Below, piece by piece: positions 47,714 to 57,016 of a DNA stretch of 64,000 nt. A program made the translations under genes and the position numbers. The DNA comes from Hymenobacter qilianensis (GTDB lineage Bacteria; Bacteroidota; Bacteroidia; Cytophagales; Hymenobacteraceae), in assembly GCF_014489555.1 (NCBI RefSeq), contig NZ_CP060784.1, forward strand, positions 1,550,001 to 1,614,000, given 5' to 3'. How positions within the stretch are numbered: the stretch's first letter is position 1; each line of letters begins with the position of its first letter. The notes under the pieces were generated by a model. The model was not told where the DNA came from. It worked only from the letters and a program-made list of their open reading frames with translations, and ran no database searches.

Positions 47714-48853
47714 ATGGATTTTCAGTTCACCGAAGAACAACTGGCCGTACAAGCGGCTGCCCGCGACTTTGCCCAATCCGAACTTTGGGCCGGCGTTATT
47801 GAGCGCGACGAACACCAAAAGTTTCCTGCTGAGCAAATCAAGAAGATGGGCGAGCTAGGCTTCATGGGCATGATGGTCAGCCCGGAGTACGGCGGCGGCG
47901 GCATGGATACGGTATCGTATGTGCTGGCAATGGAAGAAATTTCGAAAGTAGATGCTTCCTGCTCAGTTATTATGTCGGTGAACAACTCGCTGGTATGCTG
48001 GGGCTTAGAAAAGTACGGCACGGAGGAGCAAAAGCAGAAATACCTGCCCCGCCTGACTAGCGGCGAGATCATTGGCGCCTTTTGCCTCTCTGAGCCGGAA
48101 GCGGGTTCCGACGCCACCATGCAGCGCACCACCGCCGAGGACATGGGCGACCATTACCTGCTCAACGGGACCAAGAACTGGATAACCAATGGCTCAACGG
48201 CTTCCGTGTATCTGGTTATTGCCCAGACCAACCCTGAGCTAAAGCACCGCGGCATCAACGCTCTCATTGTGGAGAAAGATACGCCCGGGTTTGTAGTTGG
48301 CCTTAAGGAGAATAAGCTTGGTATTCGGGGCTCCGATACGCACTCCCTCATGTTCACGGACGTGAAAGTGCCCAAGGAAAACCGCATTGGCGAGGATGGA
48401 TTCGGCTTCAAGTTCGCTATGCATGTGCTGGCTGGGGGGCGTATTGGTATTGCTGCCCAAGCACTAGGTATTGCCTCTGGGGCTTTTGAACTGGCGCTGA
48501 AATATTCAAAAGAGCGCAAAGCCTTTGGCGTTGAAATCTCTAAGCATCAGGCTATTCAGTTCAAGCTAGCTGACATGGCTACCAACATCGACGCGGCTCG
48601 TCTGCTTTGCCTGCAAGCTGCGCAGGATAAGGATAACCATGTTGACTATGCTAAGTCAGGAGCTATGGCTAAGCTGTTCGCTTCCAAAGTGGCCATGGAA
48701 ACCACTGTAGAAGCCGTACAGGTGCACGGTGGCTATGGTTTTGTAAAAGAATTCCACGTTGAGCGCTTCATGCGCGACGCCAAAATCACTCAGATTTACG
48801 AAGGAACATCCGAGATTCAGAAAATTGTAATCTCGCGGGAATTATTAAAATAA
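47714..48853 (+). CDS. Acyl-CoA dehydrogenase
   Basis: FAD enzyme of fatty-acid beta-oxidation; 379 aa, full length. FCLSEPEAGSDATMQRTTAE and NGTKNWITNGS are FAD-binding, the catalytic Glu lies in IYEGTSEIQKIVISRELLK, and RKAFGVEISKHQAIQFKLAD is typical. Resembles short/branched-chain or butyryl-CoA dehydrogenases. Intact across the motif variant at 48434 (LAGGRIGIAAQAL). Confidence 0.95.
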   Translation: MDFQFTEEQLAVQAAARDFAQSELWAGVIERDEHQKFPAEQIKKMGELGFMGMMVSPEYGGGGMDTVSYVLAMEEISKVDASCSVIMSVNNSLVCWGLEKYGTEEQKQKYLPRLTSGEIIGAFCLSEPEAGSDATMQRTTAEDMGDHYLLNGTKNWITNGSTASVYLVIAQTNPELKHRGINALIVEKDTPGFVVGLKENKLGIRGSDTHSLMFTDVKVPKENRIGEDGFGFKFAMHVLAGGRIGIAAQALGIASGAFELALKYSKERKAFGVEISKHQAIQFKLADMATNIDAARLLCLQAAQDKDNHVDYAKSGAMAKLFASKVAMETTVEAVQVHGGYGFVKEFHVERFMRDAKITQIYEGTSEIQKIVISRELLK

Positions 48854-48888
48854 GAAGTTCATAGATTAAAATTTAGATTATTTGCATT

Positions 48889-48917
48889 AAACCCAGTCAG
48901 AAAATGGCTGGGTTTTT
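48889..48917 (+). terminator. Intrinsic terminator
   Basis: AAACCCAGTCA, loop GAAAA, TGGCTGGGTTTTT after the acyl-CoA dehydrogenase. Confidence 0.82.
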
Positions 48918-48949
48918 CGTTTTTGTGAATTTTTATATGTTGTTTTGCA

Positions 48950-48967
48950 TTGTCTACCTGTAGACAA
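48950..48967. promoter_or_regulatory. Perfect 18-bp palindromic operator candidate
   Basis: TTGTCTAC-CT-GTAGACAA, an exact inverted repeat 43 bases before the AraC-type regulator gene; position and symmetry suit a regulator binding site. Confidence 0.5.
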
Positions 48968-49009
48968 CTGTGCGGCCCCTAGATATCCCTACCCAAAACA
49001 TCCCCGAAT

Positions 49010-49933
49010 ATGGAAGATTACAATAAAGTGATTGAATCGCTTGGTGTACGTTACATCAAGGCGAAGAACCTGGTATTGCAGCAGCCGTTTACGGTGCGCA
49101 ATTATTATGATGTTGGTAATAATCTGATATTGCTGCACAAAGGCCACATTGCTTTCGGCGACGAGGAGCAAGCAGTGGAAGAAGGCGAAATGCTGTTCAT
49201 TCCGGGCGGCCGCGCTACCAAAGTGAACTACGGTGGCTCAGGGGGCAAATTGATTACCAACGACGACCTGATCAGCAATAAGGACAAGTTTTTCCACTCC
49301 AACTCTGACCTCGACCTCATCGGCGATGCGGAGGAGAGCCACAGCCACGTAAGCTTCGAGGCGAAAGTATTTGACTCGGTCAACTTCTTTGCCTCGCTGG
49401 ATGTGCCAGCCTTCCTGATCACGAATAACTCCAAGCTGGCTAACCTCGTCATCAAGGTGGTGGAGGAAAGCTTGCAGGAGCTGCCTGGTCGTGAGCGTCT
49501 CATCACGATCTACACCGAGAACATTGTGGTGGAAATTGTGCGCTACATCTTGAAAAACAAGATGTTTGTGGAGCAGCTTGCTACCAACAGCACCTACTTC
49601 AAGGATCCACGCCTGATCGACCTGTTCAACTACATCAAGGAGAACATCGGTGGCGACTTGTCGAACAAGGTGCTTTCGAGCGTAGCCAATGTGTCGGAAG
49701 ACTATGTGGGTCAGTACTTCAAGATGTTGACCGGCATCAATCCGCAAGACTACATCGAGTATCAGCGTATGGAGCGTGCTGTGTTCTTGCTCCGCACTAC
49801 CAAGAAGAGCATCCGCGACATTGGTAAGGAAGTGGGCTACAAGGACACGGCTTATTTCTGCCGTCGTTTCAAGATGATGTTTGGTATTCCAGCTGGTAAG
49901 ATGCGCCGCCGCGAATCAGCTATGAATATCTAA
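49010..49933 (+). CDS. AraC family transcriptional regulator
   Basis: A 307-aa regulator. The N-terminal ~150 residues look like a cupin sensor (LILLHKGHIAFGDEEQAVEE, GEMLFIPGGRATKVNYGG). The C-terminal ~100 residues have two HTH motifs (VLSSVANVSEDYVGQYFKML and SIRDIGKEVGYKDTAYFCRR) and the GIPAGKMRR end. Intact across a five-G motif variant (49241). A palindrome at 48950-48967 may be its operator. Effector unknown. Confidence 0.92.
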   Translation: MEDYNKVIESLGVRYIKAKNLVLQQPFTVRNYYDVGNNLILLHKGHIAFGDEEQAVEEGEMLFIPGGRATKVNYGGSGGKLITNDDLISNKDKFFHSNSDLDLIGDAEESHSHVSFEAKVFDSVNFFASLDVPAFLITNNSKLANLVIKVVEESLQELPGRERLITIYTENIVVEIVRYILKNKMFVEQLATNSTYFKDPRLIDLFNYIKENIGGDLSNKVLSSVANVSEDYVGQYFKMLTGINPQDYIEYQRMERAVFLLRTTKKSIRDIGKEVGYKDTAYFCRRFKMMFGIPAGKMRRRESAMNI

Positions 49934-49940
49934 TTTACTG

Positions 49941-49997
49941 TTTTCAGTATCAAAAAAGCCCCCAGACTAGTCTGGGGGGCTTTTTTGATACTGAAAA
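49941..49997. terminator. Bidirectional intrinsic terminator, long palindrome
   Basis: About 27-bp arms: TTTTCAGTATCAAAAAAGCC ... and its complement ending TTTTTTGATACTGAAAA. Only one C is missing on the left (C5 against G6) for perfection. Serves the convergent AraC and GGGP synthase genes. Confidence 0.9.
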
Positions 49998-50021
49998 GGA
50001 CCGAATTTCTAGAGCCTTGGC

Positions 50022-50786
50022 TTAGACGGGATCCAGGACCGCATTAAAGCTTTGAATTACTCCAGACATCTCAGCCAAGAACTGGGGGGCTTTTTCAATC
50101 TGATTACCAACCACAATAACGTCGGCACCGGCTTCTAAAGCTGCCTGGGCTTTCTCCGTGGTGTTGATGCCGCCGCCGACGATTACGGGCACCTCCACCG
50201 CCTCCCGCACCGCCCGAATCATCGCGGGTGCAACCGGATACATAGCGCCACTGCCTCCATCCAGATACATCAGGCGCAACCCTAGCTGCTCGCCTGCCAT
50301 AGCCGTGCAAGCCGCAATGCTGGGCTTATCGTGAGGCAGGGGCGTGGTGCCGCTCATGTAGCTGGCGGTGGTCTGGCGGCCAGTATCGACGAGCATGTAG
50401 CCAGTGGGCAAAATCTCGAGACTACTGGCCCTCAGCAAAGGAGCCGCTACAACGTGCTGCCCAATCAGGAAATCGGGGTTGCGGCCCGATATAAGCGACA
50501 ATAGCAAGATGCCATCGGCTTGAGTATCCAGGTGCAGGCTATGACTCGGAAATAGCAGCACGGGCACCGGGCTGTTCCTCTTTATAAAAAAAATGAGCGA
50601 CGCCTGGTGAGTATTCATCACCAGGCTGCCGCCCACAAAAAAGTAATCAATAGGATGAGTCTCGCTCAGCGCTAGCAAATGCCGACAGCCGGCCTCATCC
50701 AGTTGATCAGGATCGAGGAGCACAGCCAGAGATTTCTGGCCGCGCTGGCGGCGGTTGTTAAGCGTTTCATAGAGACTGTTGCGCAT
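50022..50786 (-). CDS. Geranylgeranylglyceryl phosphate synthase family (PcrB-type)
   Basis: A 254-aa TIM-barrel prenyltransferase that joins a polyprenyl diphosphate to sn-glycerol-1-phosphate. LAVLLDPDQLDEAG, YFFVGGSLVMNTHQ, RLMYLDGGSGAMYPV and VPVIVGGGINTTEKAQAALE are GGGPS hallmarks. The enzyme is best known from archaeal ether-lipid synthesis; Bacteroidota carry the group II form, whose lipid role is unclear. It overlaps the next upstream gene by 20 bases. Confidence 0.9.
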   Translation of the reverse strand: MRNSLYETLNNRRQRGQKSLAVLLDPDQLDEAGCRHLLALSETHPIDYFFVGGSLVMNTHQASLIFFIKRNSPVPVLLFPSHSLHLDTQADGILLLSLISGRNPDFLIGQHVVAAPLLRASSLEILPTGYMLVDTGRQTTASYMSGTTPLPHDKPSIAACTAMAGEQLGLRLMYLDGGSGAMYPVAPAMIRAVREAVEVPVIVGGGINTTEKAQAALEAGADVIVVGNQIEKAPQFLAEMSGVIQSFNAVLDPV

Positions 50787-51570
50787 CCGCGTCGTCGTGG
50801 TGATAAGTAAAGTCGATGTCCTTTGTTTCCGGTTCCATGTGCGTTACCGTCGGATTGTCTGCAAGGTCGGAATTTTTGTTCACTGGCAAATATTCACCGA
50901 CTTTTTTGGCCACATAGGCCATCAAAACAGCTGTTACCTGGGCCGTCAGCATCTTGCCCGTATCCGACTGCAAAAAGCTGTGCAGCACGGAAGCTATCAT
51001 GTTGGGCTGTTTGTTGGCAAACTGCTGATTGGCGTCGAACATAGAAACCGGTAAGCGGCGGGCGTCATCATAAGCGAGCGGCGGGAAGGGGTCAGTTTCG
51101 GCGGAGGCGTGATATACATCAGGCGCCAGATCGGCCCGACCGGCGGCCGCGTGTTGTTGGCCGCGGTCAAACTGATGTCCGCCACCGAAGCCATAGTCGT
51201 CGCCAACGCTCTGGCGACTAGCCTCGTGCACTGCCGGATTGGAAACATAAGACGCCCGATGAGCGTTTTTATTTTGCTTCCTTTCCAGCTTTTCGCGCTT
51301 CTTCTGTGCCTTGCGGGCTAAACGGTCGTCCTCAAACTCTTCGTAGCCTTCATCGTCGTCATCGTCCGAGTCGTTGCGGCTGCCTAGCGCTTTAGAAATC
51401 AGCCAAATGCCTCCCAGGATACCTGCTCCAATGGCGGCATATTTGCCCACTTCCTGCGTCTTCTCCTTGATGTGGTCAACGTCGCCCAGCAGGGCACGCT
51501 CGTATTCGAGCTTCTGGCGCTCCAGAAATTCCTTTTCGTCCTCGAATAACGGGTTGTGTAGCTCTGCCAT
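50767..51570 (-). CDS. Hypothetical protein with membrane helix and acidic linker
   Basis: A 267-aa protein of unknown family. Charged N-terminal helix (EFLERQKLEYERALLGDVDH), one hydrophobic segment (YAAIGAGILGGIWLISKALG), a run of Asp, then a Lys-rich coiled region and a long polar linker; C-terminal amphipathic part (MLTAQVTAVLMAYVAKKVGE). Lies between the GGGPS gene (20-base overlap) and the holin-like gene (3-base gap), so the three probably form an operon. Confidence 0.75.
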   Translation of the reverse strand: MAELHNPLFEDEKEFLERQKLEYERALLGDVDHIKEKTQEVGKYAAIGAGILGGIWLISKALGSRNDSDDDDDEGYEEFEDDRLARKAQKKREKLERKQNKNAHRASYVSNPAVHEASRQSVGDDYGFGGGHQFDRGQQHAAAGRADLAPDVYHASAETDPFPPLAYDDARRLPVSMFDANQQFANKQPNMIASVLHSFLQSDTGKMLTAQVTAVLMAYVAKKVGEYLPVNKNSDLADNPTVTHMEPETKDIDFTYHHDDADAQQSL

Positions 51571-51573
51571 GAG

Positions 51574-51945
51574 TTAGTTACGCTTATCAGATTTATAAAT
51601 CGTGTTGTCCAATGTCTTGTCGGCCAGTCCCTGGAACAGCTTTTTATCGACCCCAACCACAAAGATGATCAGCAGCACCAAGTAAAAGCCAGCTATTATT
51701 CCGAAACCCCAATAAGGGCTGTCGAGCACCTCATTGAGGAGCAAGCCGAGAAACACATTGAGAAAAATGAAGAAGAATAGGCCAATTACCGCCATCGTGA
51801 CACCGTGCGCAGTAGCCACGAAAGCTGTTTTTGCCTTCTCCTGCGCTTCGAGGCGCACCAGATCGAGGCGCGTATCAAGGTAGCCTTTGAGGTTGCCTAT
51901 CAGGCTGTCATTGGGGGGCGTTTTAGAGTCGTCGTCGAAAGCCAT
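51574..51945 (-). CDS. Phage-holin-III-like / DUF1469 membrane protein
   Basis: A 123-aa protein with a soluble N-terminal helix (NLKGYLDTRLDLVRLEAQEK) and two transmembrane helices (VTMAVIGLFFFIFLNVFLGL and GFGIIAGFYLVLLIIFVVGV). Matches the DUF1469 'holin superfamily III' type common in bacterial chromosomes; not evidence of prophage. ATG 51945 is preferred over an upstream in-frame codon. A G6 motif variant (51913) is read as TPPN. Confidence 0.82.
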   Translation of the reverse strand: MAFDDDSKTPPNDSLIGNLKGYLDTRLDLVRLEAQEKAKTAFVATAHGVTMAVIGLFFFIFLNVFLGLLLNEVLDSPYWGFGIIAGFYLVLLIIFVVGVDKKLFQGLADKTLDNTIYKSDKRN

Positions 51946-52096
51946 ACGGCGGAAGAATAGAATGGAAAGAAAAGTTGTTAGTAGGTCGGAGGCCGGAAAA
52001 AGCACCTGATAGCAGGTTTTTCGAGCCAATTGCACATACGAAAAAGGCGGGTTTGTGTCTGAAAATTGAATTACTTTTACCCTATACTGCCGTGTT

Positions 52097-53237
52097 TTGA
52101 GTCAGAATCATTATCAAGTTTTAGGTGTGGGAGCCACGGCGTCGGTCCGCGACATTAAAGCGGCCTACAAGCGCCTAGCCATTCAGTACCATCCCGATAA
52201 GCACGGCGGTAGCACCCGATACGAGGAGCATTTTAAAGCCGTAAACGCCGCTTATCGAGTACTTTCTGATGCAGGGCGCAGGGCCGTCTACGACCACCAA
52301 CTGCGCCGCGCCGCTCAGGCGCAGGAGGCGCAGCGCCAGCAGCAAGCCTACCGTCAGCAGGGCCAGCGCGTATATGGCGTGCCAATGCCCCCCCGCCGGC
52401 CCCGATGCGCACGCGCCCCCGGCCGGGTCGGCGGAGCGCCACTACCGTACTATCCCGAAGCGCCGGAAGTTCACGCGCCGCGACTATCTGCTAACAGCCG
52501 GGTTCATCGGTCTATTTGTGCTGTTTATATTTTCGGTGAAAGTGACCATGGATCACGTAACGGCTGTGGGAAATTATGATGATGGCCTGCGTGCCTACGC
52601 CGAGGGGGAATGGAGCACCGCTCACAGCTTTTTTTCGGAGGCCTTGCACTTCAAGCCCGACTATACGGAGGCATTGCGTCGTCGCGCCGAAATCACGGAG
52701 CTGATTTATCATCAGCCGGCCATTGCACAAAATGATTACCGAGCAGCCCTGCCCCACACAAATCACCCCGCCGACCGCGCCTTTATTCTGCACCGCTTAG
52801 GCCGTTACGAAGCGCGCCAGCAGCAGCCCGCCCAAGCCGACCGGCTACTGACCCAGGCAGTGACGCTGGACTCCACGCGCGCCGGTGCCTGGATACTGCG
52901 GGGCGAAATACGACTGCTCACCCAGCGACAGTTTGATCTTGCGGTCCGCGACCTGAGCACTGGTCTGCGGCAGCGTACCGTGGCGGGCAAGGCCCCCACG
53001 CTTTATGCGCTCACCCTGCGGGGCCTAGCCTACTACCGCCTCGGCGACTACACCCGCGCTCAACAGGATTATCAGGTGGTAGCTAAAGCAAACCCCAATA
53101 ATGGCCAGATTCACTATCTGTTGGGGCGCGTAGCCCAGCGCCAAGGCCAACTTGTGGAAGCATGCGCGGCATTCACGCAGGCGGTACGCTTAGGCTATGG
53201 TTTCGCTAATACAGCCCAAAAACAAACCTGTCAATAA
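52097..53237 (+). CDS. DnaJ-domain TPR membrane protein (+1 frameshift)
   Basis: J-domain N-terminus (NHYQVLGVGATASVRDIKAA then QYHPDKHGG; HPD loop near residue 33), a Gln/Ala-rich linker, one transmembrane helix (LLTAGFIGLFVLFIFSVKV) and TPR units (GDYTRAQQDYQVVAKANPNN; HYLLGRVAQRQGQLVEAC). The linker has seven C at 52388-52394; six would give VPMPPAGPDAHAPPAG and one continuous ~379-aa frame. This is the only clear one-base insertion in the window. Start codon is TTG 52097, the only candidate at the J-domain start. Confidence 0.85.
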
Positions 53238-53301
53238 AAAACCAGCCCAAAAAAGCCCCCAGCTATCTGATAATAGATTGGGGGCTTTTTGGGCTGGTTT
53301 A
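53238..53301. terminator. Bidirectional intrinsic terminator
   Basis: AAACCAGCCCAAAAAAGCCC ... pairs with GGGCTTTTTGGGCTGGTTT; immediately after the DnaJ-TPR stop and before the convergent NagB-LmbE gene. Confidence 0.85.
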
Positions 53302-53367
53302 ACCTTTGTCGAAGCGCTTTATAGGTTAATCGGATATGTGGTATTCGTTTCCAGTAAGATCTGCTAA

Positions 53368-55281
53368 TCAATAATGCCAACGCACAAAAGCTTCAATGGC
53401 CTCATACTCAGGCAGACCTAGACGGTCGTAAATCTGGGCGGTGGTGCGGTTGCGCTCCTCGGCCCGCTGCCAGAACTCGCGCTGATCAGCACCAGGAAAC
53501 AGCGGCCGGTCCTTCTGCGACTGATGCTTGAAAATGGCTCGCCGCTTACGCGTCAGCTCCTCCGGACTGATGGGTACTGCCATTTCAATCTGATCAATGT
53601 CCCATTCCTGCCAGGCACCGCGGTAAAGCCACACCCAACAATCCTGTAGCCATTCCGCACCTTCCGCTTTGAGGCGCTGCACGGCCTGGAAAATAGCCGA
53701 CAGGCAAACGCGGTGCGTGCCGTGCGGATCGGATAAGTCGCCGGCGGCATAAATCTGCTGGGGCCTGATTTTATTCAGCAAATCAATAGTAAGCTGAATG
53801 TCCTCTTCGCCCAAAGGCTTTTTGCGCACCCGTCCGGTTTCATAAAACGGCAAATCCATGAAGTGCGCGTTCTCGTCGGGCACGCCAGCATACCGGCACG
53901 CCGACTTCGCCTCACCGCGCCGAATCAATCCCTTAATCTGCTGTACCTCACTTGAGTCGACCTGACCGGGAGCCTTATTTTGCAGGAAGTCGACCACGCG
54001 CCTGTATAAATTCTCGGCAGGCTGCTCATCGAGCCGAAAAGCCTCATCATAATCGGCCACAAACTCGGCAAAACGAATAGCTTCTTCGTCAAATACCGCA
54101 ATGTTGCCCGACGTCTGGTAGGCTACGTGCACCTCGTGGCCCTGGTCAACCAAGCGCAGCAAGGTGCCGCCCATCGATATTACATCATCATCAGGGTGGG
54201 GGCTAAAAATGAGCACCCGCTTCGGAAACGGCTCCGCTCGCTCGGGCGGTGCGAGTCATCGGCGTTAGGTTTGCCCCCGGCCAACCCGTAATGGTGTGCT
54301 GCAGCTCATTAAACACCTTAATATTAATACTATACGCCTGCCCCGATTCGGCCAGCAAGCCCGAAAGCCCGTTCTCGTTATAATCCTGGTCCGTGAGCTT
54401 GAGAATCGGCTTTTGCAGCTGGCGGGCTAGCCACGTCACGGCCTTGCGCACGAAGGCCGCATCCTGCCAGTTACAGGGCAGATCGGCTAACCACGGCGTT
54501 TTCCGGGCGGTCAGCTCAGCTCCGGCAGCCTCATCCAGAACAACGCGCACGTTGGGGTGCTTCTGTAAGTAAGTAGCTGGCACCGAGTCCGTCATGTCGC
54601 CTTCTACCATTCGCTTAATCACGGCGGCTTTTCCCTCCCCCAAGCTAGCAATACTATTTCATGGGCTTCCAGAATAGTGCCTACCCCCATAGTTATAGCA
54701 CGCCGCGGTACGTTTTCTTCTCCGTAAAAGTCGCTGGCCGCATCTGTTCGGGTAATATGGTCGAGCGTGATGAGGCGAGTACGGGAGGCTGCGCCCGAAC
54801 CGGGCTCATTGAACCCAATATGTCCTGTGCGCCCAATACCCAAAATCTGCAAATCAATACCTCCTGCCTCCCGAATCTGCTCCTCGTAGCGCCGGCAAAA
54901 TCCTGCTACTTCTTCTACCGGCACTGTGCCATCTGGAATATGCACATTGGCCACCGGAATATCCACGTGGTCAAACAAGTACTCGTGCATGAACCGAACA
55001 TAGCTTTGTAAGGAGTCCGGCGCCATCGGAAAGTACTCGTCCAGGTTGAACGTGATAACATTCTGAAAACTCAGCCCTTCCTGTTGATGCAATCGCACCA
55101 GCTCCTCATAAAGGCGGGTAGGAGTGGAGCCTGTGGCTAATCCAAGTATACAGCTTCGGCCCTCTGCCGCCCTTTGCCGAATCAGCCCGGCTATGTCTTG
55201 GGCCACGGCTACGGAAGCCTGTTCTGAATCCGGGTAAACGGTGGTGGGAATTCGTTCGGTGGAGGCACTATGTGAGGTCAT
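53368..55281 (-). CDS. nagB: Glucosamine-6-phosphate deaminase fused to LmbE/PIG-L-like deacetylase (three frameshifts)
   Basis: About 638 aa. N-terminal NagB domain: GLATGSTPTRLYEELVRLHQ, VITFNLDEYFPM, LGIGRTGHIGFNEPGSG, VLLAWGEGKAAVIKRMVEGD. C-terminal PIG-L/LmbE domain: VLIFSPHPDDDVISMGGTLL and SDPHGTHRVC (zinc ligands). Such fusions are known in Bacteroidota. Three bases are missing: C5 at 54637-54641 (six restores LLAWGEGKA), C5 at 54273-54277 (six gives PGGKPNADDSH) and GGG at 54244-54246 (four gives HRPERAEPFPKRVLIFSPHP). The two domains could couple deacetylation and deamination of amino sugars. Confidence 0.9.
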
Positions 55282-55399
55282 AGGGACGAATGAAAAGCCA
55301 GTAAAATTTATAACCTATAATTCAGTGTAATTATGAAATTGATGGTTAAATAAAAAATATTAAACATTATCTAATTTTTAAGGCATGAAATAAATTGGG

Positions 55400-56469
55400 T
55401 TATGCAATAGCTTTAATTGAAAAAAAATAACTATTAATTTTGTTTGTCAGATTTTTAATGAAGTTATAACCAATTAAATACTTTATATAGAATCTGGAGA
55501 TTGAATAGAGTACTCTGATGTTCTTGCTCATTTTTAGAGCCCCTTTGCTTGTGTTAAAGCGGATGACAAATCGCTAAAGTAGAGTGTGTTTGCTAATTTA
55601 GCGCAGTATAAAGCGTAGTCTGTGAGCGCTATGCGCTTTAATTCCTTGCGCTTATTTAGTGGTAAGTATTTCTGAATGATATTGATTACTGTTGTAATAT
55701 CCCGCATATTCTGCCCTGTTTTTATAGACTGCTGGGTTATACTATTATTAGTAAGATATCTGTAATCTGCTAAAGGTTTAGGTGAGTAAGCAACAGGAAA
55801 ATGCGCTGCTATTCGAGTCCACATTTCCCAATCTTCACCGTAATGAACAGCAAAAAATCCTCCTAACTGTTCATATACTTTCCTTTTTACTACTATAGCA
55901 GGAGGTTGAACTCTAATACTAGTGGCCATTTTTAGTAAAAAGTCCTTTACCACTCCAGTTTCCGTTGATAGTGGAGGGTTAGTGAAAGTGCCTTGCTCCG
56001 TAATATATCTTATGTGAGTGAAAGCGGCACCGGCTTCGGGGTAGGCAGAAAACAACGTGTCGATTTCCTCATAAAACCCAAGTGCCACCTTATCATCACC
56101 ATGTAGTATATGTACTCGTTGTCCTATGGAGAGATTTAGACAGCTTTCAAGATTACGTAAGCTTCCAAGATTTCTAGTCTGTTGAAAATATTCAACACGA
56201 TTCTTGCCTACCTTTTCTACAAGTGCCCTGACATCACCGTCTGTACTGCAGTCGTCAACAACAGCTATTTGCATGAACTCGGGCCCTGGATCTTGGGTGA
56301 GCACACTCTCAAGAGTTTCTTGTAAGAATTGCAGACAGTTATAGGTGGGTATCATTACCGACCATAGTGGCCGTTGAACGTGTCTAGGAACAGCTGCAAT
56401 TATAGGAGGAACGTTGGGTATACGCTCCAATCGAGCTTTCGTGTCTGTAGATGAAATCTTAGCCCCCAT
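55400..56469 (-). CDS. Family 2 glycosyltransferase (frameshifted near end)
   Basis: GT-A fold transferase: WSVMIPTYNCLQFLQETLES, IAVVDDCSTDGDV, HILHGDDKV (DxD-like) and FAVHYGEDWEMWTRIA. As written it stops at 55534 (AKGL). One extra G in the run 55540-55543 gives AKGALKMSKNIRVLYSISRF and 46 further codons without a stop to 55400, in DNA so AT-rich that stops should be frequent; so the gene is about 356 aa. Base composition is clearly lower in GC than its neighbours, suggesting transfer. No glycan cluster adjoins. Confidence 0.82.
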
Positions 56470-56749
56470 AATGCTTATACGCTAAAAACCGTACAATTAG
56501 TGTTCACCCCAGTTCTCATTGTATAGGTGAAAAGCTAGTGGATTTCTAGCCGCAAGTTAATTATTTACAGGAAAAATATAAAATTACCGATTTTGACAAG
56601 GCATCTTTTGTTTCATTTTATGCCTTTATTCACCTTCAAACTAATACTCTTTTACTGATGAGCAAGCGCGTTAAATTATTGCTATGCAGCTACTTAGCGA
56701 TACCGTTGTTACTCACTACAGAAAATATCAGGTATAATTTCTTTAGAAA
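56470..56749. other. AT-rich intergenic region
   Basis: About 280 bases between the glycosyltransferase start and the tRNA terminator. A frame starting at 56658 runs into the tRNA and is not believable. Nothing else seen. Confidence 0.4.
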
Positions 56750-56787
56750 TAAAAAACCCTCTCCGCTGTATGCGAAGAGGGTTTTTA
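56750..56787 (-). terminator. Terminator of tRNA-Phe
   Basis: AAAAACCCTCT / AGAGGGTTTTT hairpin directly downstream of the tRNA on the minus strand. Confidence 0.82.
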
Positions 56788-56788
56788 G

Positions 56789-56861
<73 letters not shown>

Positions 56862-56894
56862 AACTTTCCTTTGCCTTTTACGGCTTAGGAGTGG

Positions 56895-56925
56895 CAAAAG
56901 TAGTAAACCAAAAGCAAGCTGCAAC
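56895..56925 (-). promoter_or_regulatory. Putative promoter of tRNA-Phe
   Basis: On the minus strand GTTG, 19-base spacer, TACTTTTG: strong fit to the Bacteroidota consensus, about 34 bases before the mature tRNA. Confidence 0.6.
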
Positions 56926-57016
56926 ACTTACCTTAAAAAAGTTTTTGCCTAAAACCTTAAATTTGTTAGGCATAACGAGTACTTTTCGGTCGAACCCACC
57001 ACCCAACTGCTTTCCT

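Noticed and set aside
51574..51945. Holin-like gene as a sign of prophage
   Set aside because: DUF1469 proteins are ordinary chromosomal membrane proteins; no lysin, capsid or integrase nearby.
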